A stretch of 64,000 nt of DNA from Novipirellula artificiosorum (GTDB lineage Bacteria; Planctomycetota; Planctomycetia; Pirellulales; Pirellulaceae): the NCBI RefSeq assembly GCF_007860135.1, contig NZ_SJPV01000008.1, positions 82,274 to 146,273 on the forward strand, in the 5' to 3' direction. Shown in pieces: positions 35,633-45,158 of the stretch. The notes below the pieces were generated by a model. It was not told where the DNA came from, made no database searches, and was given only the letters and a program-made list of their open reading frames with translations. Numbering within the stretch: the first letter of the stretch is position 1; each line of letters starts with the position of its first letter. Both the position numbers and the translations under genes were made by a program.

Positions 35633-37843
35633 GTGAACCACCAGCCCGAGATCAACGTGCGCATCGTCTACAAACTACTGCTAGCGACTGCTCTACCGGC
35701 AGCCCTTATCTGGCTGGTTGGAATCTATGCAACGAGTGTCAGCCAGGCTAGTTTGCACGATGCGATCGAAGCGAATTCCGTCACGCGCGCACGTGAGGTC
35801 ATGAATGAGATTGATTGGATCATTCAGACCCGGGCCACCAACTGGCAGGCGTATTTGAGGTCCGAGCTCGTTCGCAGAACACTGTTGGAATCGAATGAAG
35901 AGTTCGCTGCCCAGCCTGATCCGCAAGCAGTGATCGATCAGCGGGATCAAGCGTGGCAATCGACGCCTGACGGTGTCGAAACCAGCCTGATGCAGCAGTT
36001 GTTGAACAACGACTTGGCGCGGGATCTACGAAACCGACTGATCGATCTTGATCAATCTGCGGGCTATCCGGTTTTCGGCGAGGTCTTCCTGACGAACCGT
36101 TTCGGCGCCAATGTTGCTCAGACCAGCCGGACATCGGACTATCAACAGGACGACGAACTATGGTGGCAACAAACCGCCGACGAAGGGGTCTTTATCGGTG
36201 ATGCCGCCTATGATAACAGTGCCGGTCAGTATTCGATTGATCTCTGTTTGCGATCGGTAGACGATGAAGGCAAACTGATGGGTATCTTGAAGGCGGTGAT
36301 GAACATTCGCGAAGTGGTGGACATCGTCGACGACACGGAACATCGCAGTCAGACTGATAGTCAGTTGATCTTGTTTAATCGTCAACATGCCATCATCCGC
36401 AGTTCTAACGTGTCGACACCAGAAATAGAGGACGGTTCTGCGTATTTTTCGGGTGTTACGCTGGCCCCTGACACGACCGAGTTCACGACCAGCTTGATGG
36501 ATCCGGACACGGGGGAAGAACTGCTCTGCGCCTTCGCGATCTCACGCGGCCACGGCGACCTTGGCGGGATTGGTTGGACGGTGTTGGAAGCGAGAAAGCA
36601 CTCGGCGGTCTTCGCACCCGTCGTTCAATTGCGGAGACGGATCATTTGGCTCGCGATCCTTGCAACCCTCATTGTGGCAGCCACGGGCTGGTGGATTGCT
36701 CGTTCGATAACGCGACCGATCGGCAAAGTGCTCGAGGGTACCACTCGGATTGGGCAAGGCGATTTTGATCACCGCATGGCAGTCAAAAGCAACAATGAAA
36801 TAGGAAAGTTGGCTTCGGCTTTCAATCAGATGACGAACAATTTGCAGCAGAAGATGCAGCACCTCAAGGAACAGGAAGACGTGTTGCGTGTTCAGAATCT
36901 AACCCTTCTGTCACAGAGCAAAACGCTCGCGTCTCAGGAAGAAATGCTCGCTGCCCAAAAAGAGAGAGACAGGTTGTTTCATGCTGTGGGTGACGCCGTA
37001 CGTCGATTGAATGCGGCCAGTGATGACATTCTGGAAACAACCTCAAACCAAGCGAGAGGGTCGCAAGAACAAGTTGCTGCGGTTTCGCAAACCGCTGGAA
37101 CCGTCTATGAAGTCGCACAGATTGCCCATCAGACTTCGGAGCGGGCCAACCAAATGGTCATCGAAGCGAGTCAAGCCGAAGCGGCGGCCCAAGAGGGTCG
37201 CGACGCAATGTCAAAATCGATCCATGCGATCCAATCGGTCCGTACGCAAAGTGAGTTGACTGCCCAGACGATTCTGTCGCTCGCGGAGCGGGCACAAGCA
37301 ATTGGTGAGATGACCGCGACCGTCAATGACATCGCCGAACAGACGAATGTATTGGCACTAAACGCAGCTGTCGAAGCTTCACGAGCCGGCGAACTCGGCC
37401 AAGGATTCGCGGTTGTTGCCAGAGCCGTCAAGGAACTAGCGGGCCAGTCGAAAGAAGCGACCGGACAAGTCCGCAGGATTCTCTCGGAAATCCTGAAAGC
37501 AACTGGAGAGGCTGTCGCGTCGACCGAAAAAGGCACGATCGCTGCCGGTGAAGCTGGCAATATCGCTGCAGAGACCGGCCATTTGGTCAATCGCTTGCTG
37601 ACAACGATTTCAGATTCGGCACGCAGCGCGACGAAAATTTCGGAATCGGCAAGCGAGCAAGCATCCGGTGCGATCCAATGGAAGGAAGCGATGTCAAGCA
37701 TCGAGTCGGTAGCGGTAGACAACGCGAAAGCGCTGGAACAAATTGAACAGGCCGCGATGGATTTGAGCAACTTGAGTGCCGAATTGGCAAAGCTCACCGC
37801 AAATACAACGATGCTGATCGACCAGGATACCCGCAAACTTTAG
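35633..37843 (+). CDS. Methyl-accepting chemotaxis protein (MCP 2, Cache-type sensor)
   Basis: 736 aa from GTG at 35633; a second GTG at 35657 with GAG upstream is also possible. TM1 about 9-31; a large periplasmic sensor (about 32-335) whose WWQQTADEGVFIGDAAYDNSAGQYSIDLCLRSV region looks like a double Cache fold; TM2 about 340-360; HAMP about 361-415; signalling domain with tip EQTNVLALNAAVEASRAGELGQG. It has no PAS domain between HAMP and tip. It lies 80 bp after MCP 1. Confidence 0.9.
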   Translation: MNHQPEINVRIVYKLLLATALPAALIWLVGIYATSVSQASLHDAIEANSVTRAREVMNEIDWIIQTRATNWQAYLRSELVRRTLLESNEEFAAQPDPQAVIDQRDQAWQSTPDGVETSLMQQLLNNDLARDLRNRLIDLDQSAGYPVFGEVFLTNRFGANVAQTSRTSDYQQDDELWWQQTADEGVFIGDAAYDNSAGQYSIDLCLRSVDDEGKLMGILKAVMNIREVVDIVDDTEHRSQTDSQLILFNRQHAIIRSSNVSTPEIEDGSAYFSGVTLAPDTTEFTTSLMDPDTGEELLCAFAISRGHGDLGGIGWTVLEARKHSAVFAPVVQLRRRIIWLAILATLIVAATGWWIARSITRPIGKVLEGTTRIGQGDFDHRMAVKSNNEIGKLASAFNQMTNNLQQKMQHLKEQEDVLRVQNLTLLSQSKTLASQEEMLAAQKERDRLFHAVGDAVRRLNAASDDILETTSNQARGSQEQVAAVSQTAGTVYEVAQIAHQTSERANQMVIEASQAEAAAQEGRDAMSKSIHAIQSVRTQSELTAQTILSLAERAQAIGEMTATVNDIAEQTNVLALNAAVEASRAGELGQGFAVVARAVKELAGQSKEATGQVRRILSEILKATGEAVASTEKGTIAAGEAGNIAAETGHLVNRLLTTISDSARSATKISESASEQASGAIQWKEAMSSIESVAVDNAKALEQIEQAAMDLSNLSAELAKLTANTTMLIDQDTRKL

Positions 37844-37868
37844 CATCTCATTGTGGTTCGATGCGGAA

Positions 37869-38945
37869 TCACGAGGCATTCACCTTCGCGATTTGAAGGA
37901 GATGCGTGGCGATATCATCGAGTGGAAGCACCCGGTTGATGACGGTTTGCTCAATCGCTGCCTTGGGCATCCCGAAAACCACGCAGCTGGATTCGTCTTG
38001 GGCGATTGTGTACCCACCGAAATGATGGATGCGTTTTAGGCCAAGCACGCCGTCGCTTCCCATGCCCGTCATGATGATACCGATAGCGTTCTCTCGATAC
38101 GTTTCAGCAACCGAGGCGAAGAGGTGAGTTCCGGCAGGCCGGAAACCGTCCATCGGCGGAGAGTCCGACAGACAAACTCGTTTTGCGCGTGACACGCCTA
38201 GATGATGGCCATGCGGAGCGATGTAAACCGTGGAGGGCATTAGGCTTTCGTGGTCCAAAGCGACTTTTACATGGAGCGGAATCACACCATCAAGCCAGCG
38301 AGCGAACCCCTCAATGAAACTCGGGACGATGTGCTGGACAAGCAGAATGGGAATCGGAAAATCCACCGGCAGCTCCCCAAGCACTTTAGCCAGCGCCGGT
38401 GGCCCGCCGGTTGAAGCGACGATCGCGATCACCTTCGAACGTAACGATGGGTCGTCAAGGGGAAGAGCTCTGATTGTCGATTGCTCGCTGGCCCGCTGGG
38501 AGGTGGCCTTTGGCGATGTGACCCCGCGGCGATGATGTCGAATCACTGCAACTTCTGCCATCGCCTTTACGGTGTCGGCGATCTCCTTTGCCAAAACATC
38601 AAAATGGGGGTGCAGAGGTCCGAGCGGCTTCTCCAACACCGTCAACGCGCCGGCGCGAAGTGCCAACATCGTTGTTTCAACTTCTCGAGCGCGAGCGCTT
38701 GCCGAGATGATGACAATCGGCGTTGGAACGTCGATCATGATTTCTTTCGTTGCGTCCAATCCATTCATGTCCGCCATGTTGATGTCCATCGTGATCACAT
38801 CCGGACGCAACAACTTGGTCTTCGCAACCGCTTCCCGTCCGTCTACAGCAAACCCCACGACCCGGATTTCAGGGTCCGAGGTAAGAATCGCATCCAGAGT
38901 CTGTCTCGCCGTTGGCGAGTCATCGACGATCAATACATTTGGCAT
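37869..38945 (-). CDS. cheB: Chemoreceptor methylesterase/response regulator CheB (WspF-like)
   Basis: 358 aa. The receiver has phospho-acceptor D54 (ITMDINMADMNG). The methylesterase triad is S178 (ASTGGPP), H205 (LVQHIVPSF) and D298 (GMGSDGVLG). It removes methyl groups from receptors and resets the array. It is the last gene of the minus-strand che operon, 9 bp after cheA, and converges on MCP 2. Confidence 0.94.
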   Translation of the reverse strand: MPNVLIVDDSPTARQTLDAILTSDPEIRVVGFAVDGREAVAKTKLLRPDVITMDINMADMNGLDATKEIMIDVPTPIVIISASARAREVETTMLALRAGALTVLEKPLGPLHPHFDVLAKEIADTVKAMAEVAVIRHHRRGVTSPKATSQRASEQSTIRALPLDDPSLRSKVIAIVASTGGPPALAKVLGELPVDFPIPILLVQHIVPSFIEGFARWLDGVIPLHVKVALDHESLMPSTVYIAPHGHHLGVSRAKRVCLSDSPPMDGFRPAGTHLFASVAETYRENAIGIIMTGMGSDGVLGLKRIHHFGGYTIAQDESSCVVFGMPKAAIEQTVINRVLPLDDIATHLLQIAKVNAS

Positions 38946-38954
38946 CCGTCACAC

Positions 38955-41867
38955 TTAAACAAGTTGTTCCAATGTTTCAAGTAGAACCTTCTGGTCAAAT
39001 GACCCCTTAACAATGTATGCGTTTGCACCCACCGCGATGCCTCGCTCCTTATCTTGATCGGACCCTCGGGCGGAAACCAGGACGACCGGCAACTCGGCCG
39101 TTGCCTCTACGGCTCGCAGTCTTTCTGTGAGTTCGAAACCGCTCGCACGCGGCATATCGACATCGCTAACGACTGCATCAAAAGTGTGCTCTTGGGCTAT
39201 CTCCCAAGCTTCCTGACCGTCCGCAGCCATCATCACGATGTATCCGGCCGTTTCGAGGATGTTCTTTAGCAATAACCGTGTTGTCATCGAATCATCCGCA
39301 AGCAAGAGCTGTCTGCGAATGCGTTTGGGTGGTGCTGTGGGTACGATTTGCGAATGATGCGTTTGAAGCCCCAAGGCGGCGCGAACTAAGTTCGCTGCAT
39401 TGATCACCAGAGCGATTCTACCGTTGGGAAGTAACGTGCATCCGGAAAAATAGCGGAGACGCCGGATTCGAGGACCGGGGTTCTTGACCAGAACCTCGCT
39501 CTCGGACATCACGTCGTCAACCGCGATGGCGACCCGCTGTTCACCTGCAGCCATCACAACGGCAAGCCTTTTGTCGGAGAGGTGGCTTTCGGACTCTCTC
39601 CCTTGTAAGCCCAGGATCGTCTCGAGTGCAACCAAACGGGTGGGGGATTCTCGAAGGATCAGCGTGTCACAGCCCGCTGATGATTTTAAATCCGAGCCTT
39701 CGAATCGAACCAATCGGCCAACGGAGGTTGTTGGAATTGCGTAAGTCTGATCGGCAACTCGAACCATCATGCAGCGGATGGTTGTCAAAGTCAGCGGCAC
39801 CATCAGTGTGAAACGGGTTCCCAAACCCACTTCAAAGGAGACATCCACGTCGCCATGCAATGATTCCACCTGGCTATGGACAACATCAAGCCCAACCCCA
39901 CGACCCGAAATGTCGGTAATCACCTTCGCGGTGGAGAAGCCCGGCGCAAACACCAACCTCGCCTGCTCGCGTGGGTCTTCGGGCACCTCGATCGCTCGCT
40001 TGCGTGCGACCGAGCAGATGCGTCCAAGGTCAAGCCCTGCCCCGTCATCCTGCACACGGACTTCGACTTGGCCGCCACGGAGCGATGCGGCAACCGTGAT
40101 CGTTGCCTCCTTGGGTTTGCCAGCGGCAGCACGAACCTCGGACGCTTCGATACCGTGGTCGACCGCGTTCCGCACCAGATGCATCAATGGATCTTTCAGC
40201 CCTTCTAGCACCGATCGGTCGACTTCAACATCGGCGCCCTCAATTCGCAACGTCACCTGCTTGTTGCTTGATTTTGCAATGTCGCGAACGGCCCTCTCGA
40301 GACCGCCGCAGGCGTCGAGAAACGGCAACATGCGGACATGGTAGATCTCATCGTCCAACAAACCGCAGGTTTGCCCGAGCAAACGATTGTCCGCTTCCAT
40401 CGCACTGGCAAGCTGGTCGACCTTGGTAGCAATCTCTGCGAGTCGAATCCCAAACTGTTCGGTGCGCGGCGACGCAGAACCCGCACCATGCAGCCGATGA
40501 GCGACTGCAGCATCGCGATCCTTGTTGGTAGATTGGAAATCGAACGCTTGACGCTGTGATCGGTCGCCGCTACGAGCGGGCTTTTTTCGTTGCGATGCCC
40601 TCCAAAACGACTTCAGGTCCGACATCATGTCACGCAGGTCGCTAGCGTCCTTGGCACGCATGTTTAGTCGCCCTCGAGCCACCAGCAATTCGCCATTGTG
40701 AGCCAGTAAGGCATCCAGCTTTTGAGCAGGGACTCTTATCGAGGCCACTTTTTCCGTCGGGTGTGATTTCGAATGCGACGGAACTGACCGCTTCGGCGTG
40801 GCCGCAACGTTGGTACCGGCTGGCACCTGCTTCTCCGGTTGCTTTCGATGCCGAGGCTCATCGCCCCCATGGTTTGCGAGGTTTGCCACAGGCGGCTCGA
40901 CAGGCTTGTTGGGTCGTCCTGTCGATCCTTTGAGAGACCGGTCATCGGCGGGCAAATCCGCTGCTGCTTGGTTAGAGAGTGGCTGGTCCCAGTTGGACAA
41001 AACCACTTGGATTGGAGACGATTCCATACTCTCACCCCGACTCAGTCGATCGCCAGCATCGGAGATCGCATCGGTCACGACGAGAATCCGTGAGACCAGA
41101 TCGGCATCAGCGACCGTTTTGCCATCGCGAACCTCCGACAACAGATCCTCCAAACGATGGCAGACTTCCTGGACTTCACCTAACTTCACCGCTCCGGCCG
41201 CCCCTTTCAAACTGTGCGTGACGCGAAACATTTCGGTTAACGCATCGGTGCTTGCTTCGGGCGACTCTGCTTTCTCCATCGCGAGTGCTTTCTCCGAGAG
41301 CGTTGTCACGTGCTCGCCTAATTCCTCAATAAACACAGGTAACAGCAAATCCAACATCGACTCTTCGCGGTTGCCAGCGGTTGAACTCGGGGGGACATCG
41401 AGCGGATTGGAGTCATCCTTATTCGCGTTCGGCGGACCGTCTGTCAGCACATGCTCGTTCATCGCGTCACTCGCAAGACGCTTTAAATCGGGGATCAGAT
41501 CGTTCAGTCGCACTTCGTCAATTGGCTCGCCCAAACGCAATTGTGATCCAATCTCTTCAAACGCATCCATGGTCGCGAAAACCGTTGAAATCGCATCTTC
41601 GCTTGGCATGGATTGTTGTTCGCGGCAGCTTCCAAATATTTCCTCCAATAGGTGGCATGCGTTCCGGATGGGTTCGACGTTGGCCATTCCTGAAACGCCC
41701 TTCAATGTGTGAATCACACGGAAGATGTTGGTCATCGCCTCGGCTTGTTGGCCTGGATCCGGTCGCTTCTCTAAGCGGAGTAACTCACGGGTGATGTTGC
41801 TGATGTGCTCATGGAGTTCCTCGATGTAGGTCGCCATCAAGCATTCCGCGATTTTTTGTTTGTCCAT
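38955..41867 (-). CDS. cheA: Hybrid chemotaxis kinase CheA with two Hpt domains and a receiver (WspE-like)
   Basis: 970 aa. Two Hpt domains: H53 in VIHTLKGVSG and H218 in VTHSLKGAAG. A long linker follows (about 290-375), then dimerisation helices, HATPase_c with HLVRNAVDHGIEA (N box) and GRGVGLDVV (G box), a CheW-like coupling domain, and a C-terminal receiver with VVSDVDMPRASG. Phosphate may flow from either Hpt to the attached receiver or to CheB; no separate CheY gene is in the window. Position between mcp and cheB matches WspE. Confidence 0.93.
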   Translation of the reverse strand: MDKQKIAECLMATYIEELHEHISNITRELLRLEKRPDPGQQAEAMTNIFRVIHTLKGVSGMANVEPIRNACHLLEEIFGSCREQQSMPSEDAISTVFATMDAFEEIGSQLRLGEPIDEVRLNDLIPDLKRLASDAMNEHVLTDGPPNANKDDSNPLDVPPSSTAGNREESMLDLLLPVFIEELGEHVTTLSEKALAMEKAESPEASTDALTEMFRVTHSLKGAAGAVKLGEVQEVCHRLEDLLSEVRDGKTVADADLVSRILVVTDAISDAGDRLSRGESMESSPIQVVLSNWDQPLSNQAAADLPADDRSLKGSTGRPNKPVEPPVANLANHGGDEPRHRKQPEKQVPAGTNVAATPKRSVPSHSKSHPTEKVASIRVPAQKLDALLAHNGELLVARGRLNMRAKDASDLRDMMSDLKSFWRASQRKKPARSGDRSQRQAFDFQSTNKDRDAAVAHRLHGAGSASPRTEQFGIRLAEIATKVDQLASAMEADNRLLGQTCGLLDDEIYHVRMLPFLDACGGLERAVRDIAKSSNKQVTLRIEGADVEVDRSVLEGLKDPLMHLVRNAVDHGIEASEVRAAAGKPKEATITVAASLRGGQVEVRVQDDGAGLDLGRICSVARKRAIEVPEDPREQARLVFAPGFSTAKVITDISGRGVGLDVVHSQVESLHGDVDVSFEVGLGTRFTLMVPLTLTTIRCMMVRVADQTYAIPTTSVGRLVRFEGSDLKSSAGCDTLILRESPTRLVALETILGLQGRESESHLSDKRLAVVMAAGEQRVAIAVDDVMSESEVLVKNPGPRIRRLRYFSGCTLLPNGRIALVINAANLVRAALGLQTHHSQIVPTAPPKRIRRQLLLADDSMTTRLLLKNILETAGYIVMMAADGQEAWEIAQEHTFDAVVSDVDMPRASGFELTERLRAVEATAELPVVLVSARGSDQDKERGIAVGANAYIVKGSFDQKVLLETLEQLV

Positions 41868-41885
41868 GATGTTGATGCTCGCTAA

Positions 41886-44372
41886 CTACGGGTGAACTTC
41901 CGTCAATGACGCGAGTTCGTTGCTCAGACCACTCAGGTTCTGAGCGGCTTGTTCGATCTGCACCAGCGCTTCCACACTACGCTGGGAAACCGAATCGATG
42001 TTACGAATTCCCTCGTTCAGTTGGCCGACACCCGCAGCTTGTTGGTTCGCCGACGCCGATATTTGAGATGCCATTTTCGCGGACTTCGCGAGCGTCTCGG
42101 AGAGTGCGTTGATTGTGTCTCCCGCTTTCGTGATGACGTCACCGGCATCGCCCACGGTTCGCGTGCCATGTTCCGTGGAAAGCACGGCCGCATTGGTTGC
42201 TTGTTGAATCTCACCCAGGATGGTTCGCACCTGTGCAGTCGCGCGCTTGGATTGTTCGGCAAGCGATTTGACTTCCGCTGCAACGACGGCGAATCCTTTT
42301 CCGTGCTCCCCTGCCCGCGAGGCCTCAACGGCTGCGTTGAGCGCCAACACATTTGTCTGTTCGGCGATGTCATTGACGGTTGCCGTGATTTCACCGATCG
42401 CTTGAGCACGGTCGGCCAACGACAGCATGTTTTCTGCAATCGATTCAACCTGATTCTTGACATCGTTCATCGCGGCGATGGAATCCTCAATCGCTTGCAG
42501 CCCGTTGCTACCCACGTCTTGGGCATGCTTGGCCGCCTGTGCGACTTCGCTGGCACGCTGCGCCGCCTGTGCTGCGGTCTGCGCAATTTCTTCCGCTGTT
42601 GCGACGACTTCAGCAACCGTCGCAGCTTGCTCTTGCGAGCCGGTTGCCTGCTCACTGGTTGTCGCAAGTATTTGTTGACTCGCGCTGGCCAGTCGCTGGA
42701 CGGCCCCGCGAACTGCACTGGATAACTGATTGCGTTCCAATTCGTTTTGCTTCCGTTCGGAAACGTCTTGTAGCGTCGCGATGTAAAGCTGCTCGCCAGC
42801 GTAGTTGATCTCGGCGACCCGGAGTGCGATTGGGATCTTCAATCCATCGCGATGCAGGCCCGTCACGTGGGATTCCGAACCAAGGCTGCGAACCTCACCG
42901 GCCACCAATTTGCGTGATTCACATGTTGCTCGGTTGTCAAAAATCTGTGGGCTAAGAATCGATGAATTTTGTCCGATCAATTGAGATGCCGTGTATCCAA
43001 AAAGACTGGTCGTAGAAGCATTGGCCGACAGCAGTGTACCTTCGCGATTGATGGTCACGATCGCATCGGCCGTCGAGTCCATAATCGCATTGGTCCGGGC
43101 CTGCTTGTCCTCTGCGTCGGTAACGGCGTTTCTTAGTTTTTCCGCCATCAAACGGAACGAGGCGTCAAGCTGTCCGACCTCGCCAATTCCTCGAATCGGA
43201 GGAATATCCGCCGCCAGCTCTCCCCCAGCAATCTTATCTGCGGCTCGCGAGAGCGTGCCCAGAGATGCGGTCAGCACGCCCGCCGCAAAGTAGCCCACCA
43301 ACAAGACGCCCAACAGTACCGACAGTCCAAACCATAGAAAGTAACGGCGAAAATCGGCAACGCTGGCCAACGCCTGCTCCGCAGGCTCGCTGGCCGTCAC
43401 AACCCAGAATCGCGAAGGGTCAGCGGTTTCGAGTTGAAGCCGCTGAAAGGTTCCCAACACTGCCACGCCGTCGGGTTGTGAATTCCCAGGAATAGACTCT
43501 GCATAAGAATCGACTTCCGCTCCACGTTTGTCACGCAAGATCGCAGCTCGCACGGGATGTCGTTTATCAAATCGATCGTTGCTGAACGGTTTTGCGCTGG
43601 AAAGATCACTGCAATACACGAACTGCATGGTATCGTCGATGACCTCAATCGCATGGGGCGACGCCGCACGGCCGGCTCGATTGGTCTTGCTTGCGGCTGC
43701 AAACACTTTGGCGGCATCGACCACGATGACGAAGATTCCTCGAACTGCCGCAGGGTTTTCGCTTGACGCTTCCGAAAAGAAAGGGGCACAAATTCGGAAC
43801 AAGGTGTTTCCATCACGAGTTCGCTCCACAGGCGTGACATGAAATTCGCCCTGATCAAGTTTGAGCCCGCGGCGGAAGTATTGCTCACCAGCGATCGCCG
43901 CCAAGTTCTCGGTATCCACATCGTACCCCGTCCCTCGGGCTCGGATACGAAGCACGCCGAGTCCGGCACGATCAAAAACGTCGCACTCGATACGTTCAGG
44001 GTTGCGTTCCATTTGCGCCGACACGATTGTGGCGAGCCTTTGAATCCAATCCTCGGTTGTCGACCCCTTTTCAACCGGGTCCGTTCCTGGATCCTGAGCA
44101 TTGTCCCAACATCGAATCATACCTGGCAGCGGAGGGAATCTCGGAATCAGGACGGCGTCCGCGGCCGTGTCGATCAAGACCGAATCAAGGGCTCCTGCAA
44201 TTTGATGGGTATGCGACATCATTTGGTCGAGAGTCATTTGCGTCACAATCTCGCGATTTCGCTGATACGCAAACGAGCCAATCATGGACATGGCAACGAC
44301 AATCGCGATTCCAAGTAAAACGCAAATTTGCCAACGCAATGAACACCTGCGAATTCCATCCATCAAAACCAT
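41886..44372 (-). CDS. Methyl-accepting chemotaxis protein with PAS domain (MCP 3)
   Basis: 828 aa. TM1 about 13-36; large periplasmic sensor about 37-345 (Cache-like, ending before a FLWFGLSVLLGVLLVGYF membrane span); HAMP about 372-425; PAS about 440-555 ending VSERKQNELERNQ; signalling domain with tip EQTNVLALNAAVEASRAGEHG. It is embedded in the minus che operon between the second cheW and cheA, the position of a dedicated receptor for this array. Confidence 0.92.
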   Translation of the reverse strand: MVLMDGIRRCSLRWQICVLLGIAIVVAMSMIGSFAYQRNREIVTQMTLDQMMSHTHQIAGALDSVLIDTAADAVLIPRFPPLPGMIRCWDNAQDPGTDPVEKGSTTEDWIQRLATIVSAQMERNPERIECDVFDRAGLGVLRIRARGTGYDVDTENLAAIAGEQYFRRGLKLDQGEFHVTPVERTRDGNTLFRICAPFFSEASSENPAAVRGIFVIVVDAAKVFAAASKTNRAGRAASPHAIEVIDDTMQFVYCSDLSSAKPFSNDRFDKRHPVRAAILRDKRGAEVDSYAESIPGNSQPDGVAVLGTFQRLQLETADPSRFWVVTASEPAEQALASVADFRRYFLWFGLSVLLGVLLVGYFAAGVLTASLGTLSRAADKIAGGELAADIPPIRGIGEVGQLDASFRLMAEKLRNAVTDAEDKQARTNAIMDSTADAIVTINREGTLLSANASTTSLFGYTASQLIGQNSSILSPQIFDNRATCESRKLVAGEVRSLGSESHVTGLHRDGLKIPIALRVAEINYAGEQLYIATLQDVSERKQNELERNQLSSAVRGAVQRLASASQQILATTSEQATGSQEQAATVAEVVATAEEIAQTAAQAAQRASEVAQAAKHAQDVGSNGLQAIEDSIAAMNDVKNQVESIAENMLSLADRAQAIGEITATVNDIAEQTNVLALNAAVEASRAGEHGKGFAVVAAEVKSLAEQSKRATAQVRTILGEIQQATNAAVLSTEHGTRTVGDAGDVITKAGDTINALSETLAKSAKMASQISASANQQAAGVGQLNEGIRNIDSVSQRSVEALVQIEQAAQNLSGLSNELASLTEVHP

Positions 44373-44525
44373 GTTGTTGCCTCACGTAAAACTGCGTGGT
44401 CGCAAGGGAGCAAGCGACCGGTCGGAACATCAAGGTCATGCAAAGGAAAGTGACGAACCCAAAGCGGATACAGGAATTGTTCGCTGATCGCGAATCGTGG
44501 GCCGACGTGGGGATTTGATCTTCGT

Positions 44526-45140
44526 CTAATCGGATTGGTCAACATACAACTCCTCGCAACTGAGAATCGCTTCACCGTTAAAAACCATCAAGCCCTCATG
44601 GGTGCAACCAATCATCAGCTCTCGATGCCCGCCGACAACCGCAGCAGGTTCGACCAAGTCTGCTCGCTGCAGAATCCTCACATGTTCGATTGCATCCACT
44701 GCGATTCCAAATTCGATGCGATCGATTCCAAGCACCAAGATCTGAGAGTTCGAAGCCTGTTTCCCGGGGATTCCCAGAAATGCTCGCAGGTCGACAATGG
44801 CAGTCACTTCACCACGAAGGTTGATCAGCCCAATAAAGTGGGCTTCGGATTGAGGGATCGGAGTGATTTCACTTGGTCGTGTCAATTCCAATACGAACTC
44901 TGTTTCCACCGCATACATTTCATCGCCGAGCCGGAACCCGACAACTTCGATCACTTCGGTGGAGTCCAAAACTTTTTCGGGCACGCGTGCCAATTGCCGA
45001 GCCCGGGCTTCAAGCACCCGTGCCGAATCAATCGAGGAAAGGTCCTCCGCCCGATCTAGTTTCTGCTGCGCTTCTTGCAAACGGAGCTTGGCGGCATTCC
45101 AATCGAATGGGTCGTTTGAATCGGCATTCTTGGCAATCAT
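44526..45140 (-). CDS. cheW: CheW-type coupling protein (second)
   Basis: 204 aa. An extended N-terminal helix (about 1-65) precedes the CheW beta-barrel: EVVGFRLGDEMYAVETEFVLEL, INLRGEVTAIVDLRAFLG and a C-terminal IGCTHEGLMVFNGEAIL. It links receptors to CheA. The N-terminal extension is also seen in WspD-like proteins. It lies between cheR and mcp in the operon. Confidence 0.9.
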   Translation of the reverse strand: MIAKNADSNDPFDWNAAKLRLQEAQQKLDRAEDLSSIDSARVLEARARQLARVPEKVLDSTEVIEVVGFRLGDEMYAVETEFVLELTRPSEITPIPQSEAHFIGLINLRGEVTAIVDLRAFLGIPGKQASNSQILVLGIDRIEFGIAVDAIEHVRILQRADLVEPAAVVGGHRELMIGCTHEGLMVFNGEAILSCEELYVDQSD

Positions 45141-45158
45141 GAATTCACTCCCGTCGCC

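Noticed and set aside
40798..41712. A 304-codon plus-strand open frame over cheA
   Set aside because: Antisense to the Hpt region of CheA; Ser/Arg-rich with no recognisable domain.
41949..42725. A 258-codon plus-strand open frame over MCP 3
   Set aside because: Antisense to the conserved MCP signalling domain and full of Cys/Arg; a shadow.
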